Positions 43,713 to 52,869 of a stretch of DNA of 64,000 nt are shown piece by piece. Position 1 is the first letter of the stretch. Every line of letters begins with the position of its first letter. The stretch comes from Yersinia enterocolitica subsp. enterocolitica (GTDB lineage Bacteria; Pseudomonadota; Gammaproteobacteria; Enterobacterales; Enterobacteriaceae). The translations under genes were made by a program, and so were the position numbers. Location of the stretch: the NCBI RefSeq assembly GCF_901472495.1, contig NZ_LR590469.1:248001-312000 (forward strand), given 5' to 3'. A model generated the notes under the pieces. The model worked only from the letters and a program-made list of their open reading frames with translations. It did no database searches and was not told the origin of the DNA.

Positions 43713-44555
43713 TTAGCGATGTAAGTATCCCGCATGGAAACGCAGATGATCTTCAATAAATGTCGCTATGGTGAAATAGCTATGATCATAGCCCGGCTGA
43801 ATACGCAAGGTCAGAGGCCAATCACGTTGACGAGCCAATTCTGCTAATTTCGCCGGTTGTAATTGATCGGCAAGGAATTGATCTCCATCTCCCTGATCGA
43901 CCAATATTGGCAACTGGGTTGGTGCATGCGTGAGTAAATGGCAGCTATCATATTGCAACCATTGACTTTCATCAGCACCCAGATAAGCACTAAAAGCCTT
44001 GCGGCCCCACGGAACCTGACACGGGTTAACTATCGGTGCGAAAGCAGACACGGATTGATATTGCTGAGGATTACGCAATGCCAACATCAGCGCACCGTGG
44101 CCGCCCATTGAGTGACCACTGATAGATTGACGATCACTCACACTGAAATGCTGGCGGATCAACGCAGGTAACTCTTGGCTGACATAGTCGTACATATGAA
44201 AATGCTCAGACCAGGGCGCTTGTGTCGCATTCAGGTAGAACCCAGCCCCTTGGCCTAAATCATAGCCGTCATCATTGGGTACGTCATCGCCACGTGGGCT
44301 GGTATCTGGCATCACCAGTACCAACCCGAGCTCAGCCGCGATCCGCTGTGCGCCTGCTTTCAACGTGAAGTTTTCATCATTACAGGTGAGCCCCGATAGC
44401 CAGTAAAGTACCGGCGGCGGGTTATCATCCCGTGGTGGTGGCAGATAGATGCTGAAGGTCATATTGCAATTCAGGCTGCTGGCGGCGTGGCGATAGCGTT
44501 GCTGCCATCCACCAAACATCCGGTGCTCTTCGAGAAGTTCAAGTGACGTGTTCAT
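43713..44555 (-). CDS. fghA: S-formylglutathione hydrolase
   Basis: 280 residues, esterase D family. The nucleophile elbow is GHSMGGHGA (Ser at about 147), and LSGLTCNDENFTLKAGAQR, SPRGDDVPND and GYDHSYFTIATFIEDH carry the other signature and catalytic residues. It hydrolyses S-formylglutathione to formate and glutathione. It follows frmA by 20 bases; together they remove formaldehyde. Confidence 0.95.
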   Translation of the reverse strand: MNTSLELLEEHRMFGGWQQRYRHAASSLNCNMTFSIYLPPPRDDNPPPVLYWLSGLTCNDENFTLKAGAQRIAAELGLVLVMPDTSPRGDDVPNDDGYDLGQGAGFYLNATQAPWSEHFHMYDYVSQELPALIRQHFSVSDRQSISGHSMGGHGALMLALRNPQQYQSVSAFAPIVNPCQVPWGRKAFSAYLGADESQWLQYDSCHLLTHAPTQLPILVDQGDGDQFLADQLQPAKLAELARQRDWPLTLRIQPGYDHSYFTIATFIEDHLRFHAGYLHR

Positions 44556-44575
44556 GCGTTGTCTGCCTCCCTGCG

Positions 44576-45730
44576 CTATTTATTTTGTAAAGTATGTTTT
44601 TTTGGTGACTGATCAAAATGAATCACGGTACGGATAGATTTGCCTTCATGCATCAAATCAAAGGCTTCATTGATTTGATCCAAACCCATGGTATGAGTGA
44701 TGAAATCATTTAGGGCAAATTTTCCATCCAGATATTGCTGCACAATACCCGGTAATTCTGAGCGACCTTTGACTCCGCCAAAAGCAGAACCACGCCAGAC
44801 TCGGCCTGTCACTAGTTGGAATGGGCGAGTTGAAATTTCTTCACCTGCACCAGCGACACCAATAATAACTGATTCGCCCCAACCTTTATGGCAGCACTCT
44901 AAAGCTGAACGCATGACATTGACGTTACCAATACATTCAAATGAGAAATCGACGCCGCCATCAGTCAGCTCGACAATCACATCCTGAATAGGTTTATCAT
45001 AATCTTTCGGGTTAATCAGGTCAGTTGCACCCAGTTTGCGGGCCAGCTCGAATTTGCTGGTATTGAGATCGATCCCGATAATCCGGCTGGCACCGGCCAT
45101 TTGTGCGCCAATAACCGCAGACAAACCAATACCACCCAAGCCGAAGATAGCCACTGTGTCGCCCGGTTTCACTTTGGCAGTATTGATAACTGCCCCCATA
45201 CCAGTGGTCACACCACAACCTAACAAACAAACTTCTTCTAATGGTGCTTCTTTATTGATTTTTGCCAGTGATATTTCTGGTACGACGGTCAATTCAGAAA
45301 AAGTTGAAGTGCCCATGTAATGGAAAATAGGCTGGCCATTCTTCGAGAAGCGCGTGGTGCCATCGGGCATCAAGCCTTTACCTTGAGTGCTGCGAATTGC
45401 CTGACACAGGTTAGTTTTGCCGGAGCGACAGAATTTACATTCACCGCATTCAGGTGTGTACAGTGGGATCACGTGATCACCCACCGCGACACTGGTCACG
45501 CCTTCGCCAATCGCTTCAACAATCCCACCACCTTCGTGGCCCAGAATTGCCGGGAATACCCCTTCAGGATCTTTGCCTGATAAGGTGTAGGCGTCGGTGT
45601 GGCAAACCCCACTGGCGACGATCCGTACCAGTACTTCACCTTTTTGTGGTGGCATCAAATCAACTTCTTCAACGGATAATGGCTGGTTTGGCCCCCATGC
45701 GACTGCTGCGCGGGTTTTAATCATCTCCAT
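44576..45730 (-). CDS. frmA: S-(hydroxymethyl)glutathione dehydrogenase (class III alcohol dehydrogenase)
   Basis: 384 residues; AGGAGCAACACC precedes ATG 45730. Catalytic zinc site GVCHTDAYTLSG and GHEGGG, structural zinc cysteines CGECKFCRSGKTNLC, NAD-binding GLGGIGLSAVIG. FrmA oxidises the glutathione adduct of formaldehyde. Compared with E. coli FrmA it has about ten extra C-terminal residues (SPKKHTLQNK). No FrmR repressor gene is next to it. Confidence 0.95.
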   Translation of the reverse strand: MEMIKTRAAVAWGPNQPLSVEEVDLMPPQKGEVLVRIVASGVCHTDAYTLSGKDPEGVFPAILGHEGGGIVEAIGEGVTSVAVGDHVIPLYTPECGECKFCRSGKTNLCQAIRSTQGKGLMPDGTTRFSKNGQPIFHYMGTSTFSELTVVPEISLAKINKEAPLEEVCLLGCGVTTGMGAVINTAKVKPGDTVAIFGLGGIGLSAVIGAQMAGASRIIGIDLNTSKFELARKLGATDLINPKDYDKPIQDVIVELTDGGVDFSFECIGNVNVMRSALECCHKGWGESVIIGVAGAGEEISTRPFQLVTGRVWRGSAFGGVKGRSELPGIVQQYLDGKFALNDFITHTMGLDQINEAFDLMHEGKSIRTVIHFDQSPKKHTLQNK

Positions 45731-45874
45731 GGTGTTGCTCCTATAGCTTCTGCGTAATGAGTGTTATATAAATATATTCTTTATGTATCATATATGTTGC
45801 GAATGGTTGTTCGCGGTAACAGCAGATGATACTTGTATGAATTATGGTCGGAAATCGTGACTCTGCCCGCTCAG

Positions 45875-46744
45875 TTACTGAGTTTCAATTTGTTCAATGA
45901 TCAACTCTTTGAGGGCGCGAACGTTGGGGCTAAAGGCATCTTTGCGCCAAATGAGCCAGGTTGCCGTCTCGGCAATATCGGGTGGCAGGTGATGCACTTT
46001 TACCCGCTCGTGACCGGGAAGTAGAGCCAATACCGAATGCGGGATCAGCGCCAACCCCGCGCCACTTGCCACACAAGCTAGCATGGCGTGGTAAGACTGG
46101 ATTTCCATGATATGCCCAGGTAAACAGCCTGCCTGCCGGAACCAGCTTTCCAGTCGTAGCCGGTAAGAACAACTGGGGCGAAAGGCAAACAGAGTTTCAT
46201 CCACGGCATCACGAGCTTGATTAATCGCTAGGTGATCCAGACAGGAAATGATAACTAACCGCTCCTCAAAAGAGCGGCAGCCGTGCAGTTCATCATGCTG
46301 TACCGGGCCATCGACCAATGCCGTCGCTAGTGTTCCGGCTCGGACTTGTTCAATAATTTCGCCGGATGTTCCTGTAGTCAGTGACAAAGAGACTTTGGGA
46401 TAGCGCTGGTGATAAGCCGCGAGCAGGTTAGGCAGGCGAGTGGCAGCAGTGCTTTCCATTGAACCGAGTGGGAAATTACCAGCAGGTTCACCCGCATGAG
46501 TAATGCTCATGGCCTCTTCGCTCAGCGCCAAAATACGGTTGGCATAGCAAAGAAAATTATGACCCATGGGTGACAGGCGTAGGCGCTGCTTTTCACGAAT
46601 AAACAGGTCTGCCCCCAACTCGATTTCAAGTTGGCGCAGGCGTGTCGTTAAATTTGATGGGACGCGGTGCATCTGCTCCGCTGCTCGGGCAACGGAGCCG
46701 GTTTCCGCTACGCAACAAAACATGCGCAGCTGGGTCAGATCCAT
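45875..46744 (-). CDS. LysR-family transcriptional regulator
   Basis: 289 residues. N-terminal winged helix: MDLTQLRMFCCVAETGSVARAAEQMHRVPSNLTTRLRQLE has the LysR helix-turn-helix, followed by LGADLFIREKQRLRLSP. The rest is the effector domain. Divergent from the MFS gene (136-base gap), so it probably controls that gene and itself. Confidence 0.9.
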   Translation of the reverse strand: MDLTQLRMFCCVAETGSVARAAEQMHRVPSNLTTRLRQLEIELGADLFIREKQRLRLSPMGHNFLCYANRILALSEEAMSITHAGEPAGNFPLGSMESTAATRLPNLLAAYHQRYPKVSLSLTTGTSGEIIEQVRAGTLATALVDGPVQHDELHGCRSFEERLVIISCLDHLAINQARDAVDETLFAFRPSCSYRLRLESWFRQAGCLPGHIMEIQSYHAMLACVASGAGLALIPHSVLALLPGHERVKVHHLPPDIAETATWLIWRKDAFSPNVRALKELIIEQIETQ

Positions 46745-46880
46745 AGATGTTCTCTTTTTGTGATGAACTTAGTGTGTATTATTCATTTTTTGTGATTCTA
46801 ATGCTCTGGCATGATATTCGCAACTTTCTTTTAACCCACTGTCCGCGTAATGAGCTGGCAGCAATAGATGGATTGGACAG

Positions 46881-48053
46881 ATGGCATTAAGAATTGCATT
46901 AAGTGGTTTTCTGGCATTAGTGGTGGCGATGGGAATTGGTCGCTTTGCTTTCACCCCCCAAGTGCCGCTGATGATTGCAGAGCATCAATTCAGCCTGACC
47001 GGAGCAGGGCTGGTTGCGGCGTTTAATTATCTGGGATATCTGTTTGGTGCTTTTGATGCCATGCGGGCCAGCCGCCATGTCGAACGCCGTTTGTGGTTAG
47101 GGGTTTGGGGGACGGTGGCGTTAACTCTGCTATCTGCTGTTGTCGACGGGCCGTGGTGGCATGGTGTGGTGCGTTTTGCTATTGGTTGGGCTAGCGGCTG
47201 GTCGATGGTGCTGGTTGCGGCCTGGACTAATGAACGATTAGCTCATTTTGGCCGCCCTGCATTGAGCGCCGCGGTTTTTGCCGGGCCGGGGGCTGGCATA
47301 TTCATCAGCGGTATGTTGGCTGTGCTTATCCATAGTTATGGCTTATCGGCAAGTGAGGCCTGGCTGGTGTACGGTGTATTGGCGTTGGTTATTATTGCTG
47401 CTATTAGTATCAATTTACCGCGTAGTGGCGAGTTGCACCGCCCCCATGTTGCAGCGCTACCATTGACTTTAACGCCAGCACTGAAACGATTAGTGTGGAG
47501 CTATAGCCTCGCGGGATTTGGCTATATTTTACCCGCCACATTTTTATCGCAGATGGCAACCGCTCGCTTCCCTGAAAGCTTGTTTGCCCAGTTTGTCTGG
47601 CCTGTTTTCGGCGGCGCTGCGGTGATAGGTATTACCCTTGGTATTCTGACGCGCCATTGTTTGACATCACAAACTCGACTGGCATTAACCCTATGGGTGC
47701 AGGCCTTGGGGGTATTGTGTGCCGAGGTGGTGCCGGGAGTAAGCGGGCTGGTATTAGGTGCTTTACTCACCGGCGGCGGGTTCCTGAGTGTCGTCCAGCT
47801 TTCTTTGCAACATGGCCGTGAGTTGGCACCAGAACACACCCGTTACATGGCCGGTCTATTGACTACTGGTTATGCCATTGGGCAGTTGGTTGGCCCGATA
47901 TTATCCGCAATTTCGACCGCATTAACTCACCGGTTGGAGCCAGCGTTATATGTTGCAATAGTGGCGCTGATTATTGCCGGCGCTTTGGTGATTAAAACGC
48001 CAGCCCGGGCGCGGGAAGCTGCCATCGAGCCAGATGCAACTGTTTCATCATGA
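46881..48053 (+). CDS. YbfB/YjiJ-family MFS transporter
   Basis: 390 residues with about twelve hydrophobic segments. GIGRFAFTPQVPLM near residue 20 and YLGYLFGAFDAM are the hallmarks of the YbfB/YjiJ family. Substrate unknown. It is divergent from a LysR regulator, the usual arrangement for a regulated exporter. Confidence 0.88.
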   Translation: MALRIALSGFLALVVAMGIGRFAFTPQVPLMIAEHQFSLTGAGLVAAFNYLGYLFGAFDAMRASRHVERRLWLGVWGTVALTLLSAVVDGPWWHGVVRFAIGWASGWSMVLVAAWTNERLAHFGRPALSAAVFAGPGAGIFISGMLAVLIHSYGLSASEAWLVYGVLALVIIAAISINLPRSGELHRPHVAALPLTLTPALKRLVWSYSLAGFGYILPATFLSQMATARFPESLFAQFVWPVFGGAAVIGITLGILTRHCLTSQTRLALTLWVQALGVLCAEVVPGVSGLVLGALLTGGGFLSVVQLSLQHGRELAPEHTRYMAGLLTTGYAIGQLVGPILSAISTALTHRLEPALYVAIVALIIAGALVIKTPARAREAAIEPDATVSS

Positions 48054-48225
48054 TAAAAAGAACCACTGGAGATGAATAACGATATTGAATATAAAAACAA
48101 TCATCGAAGATTAAGAACAATCACTGGATAATCATTTTGCTCTCAACTAAAGTGGGGAGCAAAATCTGAACGTGATCTGCATCATGTTTATTCCGCTCAG
48201 ATACGCACGCCTGTTGGAGAAAATA

Positions 48226-48888
48226 ATGTCATCGCTGAGTAAAGAAGCTGAGCTGGTTCATGAAGCACTGCTGGCCCGTGGCCTTGAAACCCCATTGCGC
48301 AAACAAGAATTAGATGCCGAAACGCGCAAAACCCGGATTCAGGAACATATGACGCAAGTCATGCAATTGTTGAATCTTGATTTATCTGACGATAGCCTGG
48401 CCGATACACCAAGACGCATTGCCAAAATGTATGTTGATGAGATTTTCTCTGGATTGGATTATGAGAATTTCCCCAAAATTACCCTGATCGAAAATAAAAT
48501 GAAGGTCGATGAAATGGTAACGGTGCGAGATATCACCCTGACCAGTACCTGCGAACATCATTTTGTGACGATTGATGGTAAAGCGACAGTGGCCTATATC
48601 CCGAAAGACAGTGTGATTGGTTTATCCAAAATTAACCGTATCGTGCAGTTTTTCGCCCAGCGGCCACAAGTACAAGAGCGACTGACACAGCAAATTCTGT
48701 TGGCGTTGCAGACCTTGTTAGGGACAAATAATGTCGCTGTCTCCATCGATGCAGTACATTATTGTGTGAAAGCTCGCGGGATCCGCGATGCGACCAGTGC
48801 GACCACCACTACATCATTGGGCGGGTTGTTCAAATCCAGCCAGAATACTCGTCAGGAGTTTCTGCGTGCTGTTCGTCACAACGGCTAA
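48226..48888 (+). CDS. folE: GTP cyclohydrolase I
   Basis: 220 residues from ATG 48226 (TTGGAG upstream); the longer frame has no homologous extension. Zinc and catalytic motifs: STCEHHFVTIDGKATVAYIP, GLSKINRIVQFFAQRPQVQERLT, and KARGIRD. It converts GTP to dihydroneopterin triphosphate, the first step to tetrahydrofolate. Followed by yeiB as in E. coli. Confidence 0.97.
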   Translation: MSSLSKEAELVHEALLARGLETPLRKQELDAETRKTRIQEHMTQVMQLLNLDLSDDSLADTPRRIAKMYVDEIFSGLDYENFPKITLIENKMKVDEMVTVRDITLTSTCEHHFVTIDGKATVAYIPKDSVIGLSKINRIVQFFAQRPQVQERLTQQILLALQTLLGTNNVAVSIDAVHYCVKARGIRDATSATTTTSLGGLFKSSQNTRQEFLRAVRHNG

Positions 48889-48942
48889 TTAGCCTTTTGC
48901 CAGAGCGGGCACCAATGGGTGCCCCTATACAGGATGTCGGGT

Positions 48943-50109
48943 ATGCGTCAACGCATCGCAACGTTAGACAGCGCGCGAGGTCTGGCCATTCTTGGCATTC
49001 TTCTGCTCAATATTAGTGCTTTCGGCCTTCCTAAGGCTGCTTATCTTAATCCCGCTTATCTTGGTCTTCCCTCAGTGTCTGATAGCTGGACATGGGCCAT
49101 TCTTGATATTGTCGCGCAAGCCAAGTTTCTGTCTATTTTTGCTATCTTATTTGGTGCGGGTTTGGAGCTGTTGCTTAAACGCGGTAAAGGCTGGATACGG
49201 GCACGGCTTTCCCTCTTATTATTACTGGGATTGATTCATGGCATTTTCTTCTGGGATGGCGATATTCTCTTTGCCTATGGTTTGATTGGCCTGGTGTGCT
49301 GGCGAATGATTCGTGATGCCAAAGATGCCGCCAGCTTATTGCGCACCGGTGGCGTGCTTTATTTACTCGGCGTGGCGGTATTATTGCTGCTGGGGTTTGT
49401 CACCAGCGGGGAACCAGGCCGTTTCTGGCAGCCGGGGGCGGCTGATTTGCAATATGAGCAATTCTGGAAATTACAGGGCGGGGTTGATGCCTGGAAAAAC
49501 CGGCTCGATCTGTTGTCATCCAATTTGATTGCTATCGGCGCGCAATATGGTTGGGAGCTGGCGGGTTCTATGCTATTTGGGGCCGGGCTGATGCGTTGTG
49601 GTTGGTTACGTGGCGAATTCAGTCTGCGTCATTACCGTTTGCTGGCCGCCTGTTTGATACCGCTTTCATTAGTTATTCAAATACCGAGTGTGGTACTGCA
49701 ATGGAGGGTCGGATGGGATTTCCGTTGGACCGGTTTTTTGCTACAAGTGCCGCGTGAGCTTGGCGCGCCCTTGCAGGCAGTCGGCTATCTGGCCTTACTG
49801 TATGGCTTCTGGCCAACATTATCGCGCTGGCGAGTCAGCCATTGGCTGGCACAGGTTGGCCGCATGGCATTGAGCAATTATTTATTACAGACATTGCTAT
49901 GTACTCTGATCTTCTATCACTTCGGCCTATACCAGCAGCTAGATCGCCTGCAATTGTTAGCTGTCGTTCCCTTCGTCTGGCTGTGTAATATTCTTTTCTC
50001 TCTGTTATGGCTGCATTATTTTGTCCAAGGGCCGGTTGAATGGCTGTGGCGCAAGTTGACTGCTTATGCTTGTGGACAATCGTTACAACCACGCAACACC
50101 CGATCCTGA
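48943..50109 (+). CDS. yeiB: YeiB, DUF418 inner-membrane protein
   Basis: 388 residues from ATG 48943 (AGGA eight bases before); an ATG three codons upstream is possible. The N-terminal TLDSARGLAILGILLLNISAFG is diagnostic. About ten membrane segments; DUF418 domain at the end, with LAQVGRMALSNYLLQTL. Function unknown. It lies between folE and galS as in E. coli. Confidence 0.93.
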   Translation: MRQRIATLDSARGLAILGILLLNISAFGLPKAAYLNPAYLGLPSVSDSWTWAILDIVAQAKFLSIFAILFGAGLELLLKRGKGWIRARLSLLLLLGLIHGIFFWDGDILFAYGLIGLVCWRMIRDAKDAASLLRTGGVLYLLGVAVLLLLGFVTSGEPGRFWQPGAADLQYEQFWKLQGGVDAWKNRLDLLSSNLIAIGAQYGWELAGSMLFGAGLMRCGWLRGEFSLRHYRLLAACLIPLSLVIQIPSVVLQWRVGWDFRWTGFLLQVPRELGAPLQAVGYLALLYGFWPTLSRWRVSHWLAQVGRMALSNYLLQTLLCTLIFYHFGLYQQLDRLQLLAVVPFVWLCNILFSLLWLHYFVQGPVEWLWRKLTAYACGQSLQPRNTRS

Positions 50110-50152
50110 ATATATCTAAAACAGAATAATGATTGAGCAGTTGCAAATTTGT

Positions 50153-50187
50153 ATGTAAACGTTTTCTTTCTTGTGACGTATTTCACG
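50153..50187 (+). promoter_or_regulatory. GalR/GalS operator and CRP site before galS
   Basis: ATGTAAACGTTTTCTT at 50153-50168 fits the gal operator (GTGNAANCGNTTNCAC) in its core. TGTGA-CGTATT-TCACG at 50172-50187 is a near-perfect CRP site. The pair predicts galactose-relieved, cAMP-CRP-stimulated, self-repressed galS. Confidence 0.75.
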
Positions 50188-50290
50188 TGGCAATCTCAAC
50201 AAACTGGGTAGGATAGGCCACCTGCCATGACAGATTGTGCTCAACGTATGCATGGCGACTTATTGACAAAATAAGACACAGGATAAGGTC

Positions 50291-51328
50291 ATGGCCGCTT
50301 TGCATTCAGCTGGAAACAGTATAACTATTCGCGATGTGGCCTCACGGGCGGGCGTTTCGCTGGCTACAGTATCAAGAGTGCTGAATAACAGCGCCTCTAT
50401 CCGACCAGAAACCCGAGCTGCGGTGCTGAAGGCGGTGTCAGAGCTGGGCTACCGCCCAAATGCCAATGCGCAGGCGCTGGCAACTCAAAGTAGTGATACG
50501 GTCGGTGTAGTGGTGATGGATGTGTCAGATCCCTTTTTTGGTGCATTGGTGAAAGCGGTAGACACTGTTGCTCAACGACATCAAAAATATTTGTTAATTG
50601 GCAATAGCTATCATCAGGCAGATAAAGAGCGGCACGCTATTGAAGTGTTACTGCGCCAGCGATGTAATGCTTTGGTCGTTCATGCTAAGGCCTTGAGTGA
50701 CGGCGAGTTAATAGCCTTTTTAGAGCAAGTTCCAGGTATGGTTCTGATTAATCGGATTATTCCCGGATTTGAGCATCGTTGCGTTGGATTAGACAATGTT
50801 AGCGGTGCGCATATGGCATGCCGCCTGTTGCTCAAACAAGGCCATCAGCGTATTGGTTTCCTCGGTTCCAATCACCCTATAGATGATGTAATGCAGCGTC
50901 AGACTGGCTACCTCAATGCACTTGAGGGGGCCGGTATCACTGTACCTGATACCTGGCGCGCCTATGGCACCCCGGACTTAGCTGGGGGAGAACGCGCCAT
51001 GATTGACCTGCTGGGGCGCAATTTGCAACTTAGTGCAGTATTTGCATATAACGACTCAATGGCTGCTGGAGCACTGGCGGTGCTAAAAGAAAACGGTATC
51101 AGTGTTCCTGAGCAGTTTTCACTGGTGGGTTTTGATGATATCCCGATCGCGCGTTATACCAGCCCTAAATTAACCACAGTCCGTTATCCTATTGTTTCTA
51201 TGGCAACTTTAGCCACTGAACTGGCACTTGAAGGCGCGACTCGTGCGCCAGCCCCCCATGCGACCTATTGTTTTAATCCGACACTGGTACCCCGGCACTC
51301 GGTCGCAATTTGTGGTGTTGCTCACTAG
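50291..51328 (+). CDS. galS: galactose-responsive LacI-family repressor GalS
   Basis: 345 residues. Helix-turn-helix and hinge: ITIRDVASRAGVSLATVSRVLNNSASIRPETRAAV. Sugar-binding core typical of GalR/GalS with VMDVSDPFFGALVKAV and VGFDDIPIARYTSPKLTTVRYP. It represses mglBAC. The neighbouring operators and mgl genes identify it as GalS rather than GalR. Confidence 0.94.
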   Translation: MAALHSAGNSITIRDVASRAGVSLATVSRVLNNSASIRPETRAAVLKAVSELGYRPNANAQALATQSSDTVGVVVMDVSDPFFGALVKAVDTVAQRHQKYLLIGNSYHQADKERHAIEVLLRQRCNALVVHAKALSDGELIAFLEQVPGMVLINRIIPGFEHRCVGLDNVSGAHMACRLLLKQGHQRIGFLGSNHPIDDVMQRQTGYLNALEGAGITVPDTWRAYGTPDLAGGERAMIDLLGRNLQLSAVFAYNDSMAAGALAVLKENGISVPEQFSLVGFDDIPIARYTSPKLTTVRYPIVSMATLATELALEGATRAPAPHATYCFNPTLVPRHSVAICGVAH

Positions 51329-51344
51329 TTCGGTATTTATTCTT

Positions 51345-51378
51345 GTGTAACCGTTTTCAATCTGTGAGAAAATTCACA
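51345..51378 (+). promoter_or_regulatory. GalS operator and perfect CRP site of mglBAC
   Basis: GTGTAACCGTTTTCAA at 51345-51360 matches the gal operator at all but the last base. TGTGA-GAAAAT-TCACA at 51363-51378 is an exact CRP consensus inside a longer palindrome (ATC...GAT). The mglB start is 300 bases downstream, so the leader is long or the promoter lies between. Confidence 0.85.
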
Positions 51379-51681
51379 GATTCTTAACAACGGCCCGTCT
51401 ATGCTCTAGTTGTTTTCTACCTGAATGTATCAATATGTCATCGGTTACCGGATAAAAAAACACACGGTAGCGGGTTTGAGAATAGCGATTTACAAACACA
51501 AGTTCCGCAAACAACGAGTTTGTAAATGACATGGTTTTTGACGACTCAGGCAGCTTTTCGGAGTGGAGTGCGCTCAAGGACGAAAGATATTTGTGTCAGC
51601 TGCTTTGAACGATGGGGCTTTCTCACGTTAAGGCGATGGTGTTATCACCCTGTACTACCCTACATAAACCCGGAGATACAA

Positions 51682-52674
51682 ATGAATAAGAAGGTTTTCA
51701 CATTAGCGACTCTGGTTGCCAGCATGATGTTCGGCGCGGCGGCTCAAGCTGATACCCGTATTGGTGTCACTATTTATAAATATGATGACAACTTTATGTC
51801 CGTGGTCCGTAAAGCTATCGAGAAAGATGCTAAAGCATCTCCTGACGTTACCTTACTGATGAATGACTCGCAGAATGACCAATCCAAGCAAAATGATCAA
51901 ATTGACGTGTTGCTGGCTAAAGGCGTAAAAGCGTTGGCAATCAACCTGGTTGACCCAGCTGCAGCGCCAGTGGTTATTGATAAAGCCCGCGCAAACGATA
52001 TTCCAATCGTGTTCTATAACAAAGAGCCTTCACGCAAAGCGCTTGATAGCTATGACAAAGCTTACTATGTCGGTACTGACTCCAAAGAATCTGGTGTTAT
52101 TCAGGGTGAGTTGATCGCCAAACATTGGAAAGCTAACCCAAATTGGGATTTGAACAAAGATGGCAAAATTCAGTTTGTATTGTTGAAAGGCGAGCCGGGC
52201 CACCCAGATGCTGAAGCCCGTACCACTTATGTCATTAAAACCCTCAATGAGAAAGACATCCCAACACAGCAGTTGCAGTTAGATACCGCAATGTGGGATA
52301 CCGCACAGGCTAAAGATAAGATGGATGCCTGGTTATCTGGCCCTAACGCCAACAAAATTGAAGTGGTTATCGCTAACAACGATGCGATGGCAATGGGCGC
52401 AGTAGAAGCATTGAAAGCGCATAACAAAACCAGCATTCCAGTCTTTGGTGTTGATGCCTTACCTGAAGCGTTAGCTTTGGTTAAATCAGGTCAAATGGCC
52501 GGTACTGTTCTGAATGATGCGAATAATCAGGCTAAAGCGACCTTCGATCTGGCTAAAAATCTGGCCGATGGCAAACCTGCCGCTGAAGGCACTAAATGGA
52601 AAATCGACAACAAAATTGTACGTATTCCGTATGTAGGCGTTGATAAAGATAACCTGGCTGAATTTACTAAATAA
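51682..52674 (+). CDS. mglB: D-galactose/D-glucose-binding periplasmic protein MglB
   Basis: 330 residues from ATG 51682 (GGAGATACAA upstream), starting a signal peptide (MNKKVFTLATLVASMMFGAAAQA). Mature ADTRIGVTIYKYDDNFMSVVRK is the MglB start. The calcium loop is visible in DLNKDGKIQ. It binds galactose and glucose for MglAC and also serves chemoreception in relatives. Confidence 0.97.
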   Translation: MNKKVFTLATLVASMMFGAAAQADTRIGVTIYKYDDNFMSVVRKAIEKDAKASPDVTLLMNDSQNDQSKQNDQIDVLLAKGVKALAINLVDPAAAPVVIDKARANDIPIVFYNKEPSRKALDSYDKAYYVGTDSKESGVIQGELIAKHWKANPNWDLNKDGKIQFVLLKGEPGHPDAEARTTYVIKTLNEKDIPTQQLQLDTAMWDTAQAKDKMDAWLSGPNANKIEVVIANNDAMAMGAVEALKAHNKTSIPVFGVDALPEALALVKSGQMAGTVLNDANNQAKATFDLAKNLADGKPAAEGTKWKIDNKIVRIPYVGVDKDNLAEFTK

Positions 52675-52724
52675 CAGTCGATATTTGTTAGATACCCAAC
52701 AACAACGGGTAGGAAAGAAATATT

Positions 52725-52778
52725 AACCTTCTGGCCCCGGTACTTTAGCGGGCGTCGAGTGTCGGGGCTGAAGGTTTT
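52725..52778 (+). promoter_or_regulatory. hairpin between mglB and mglA
   Basis: AACCTTC (52725-52731) and GCCCCG (52734-52739) pair with CGGGGC (52763-52768) and GAAGGTT (52770-52776), followed by TTC. It probably acts as a partial terminator or 3' stabiliser, keeping binding-protein mRNA above mglAC mRNA. Confidence 0.7.
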
Positions 52779-52869
52779 CTGTTGCATTGATCCTTATTTT
52801 AGAGTGCGCGCTGACGGGCGGGAGTTTAACACCCAGCAATTCAGTGGCGATTCTTAGCCAGGTATAACT

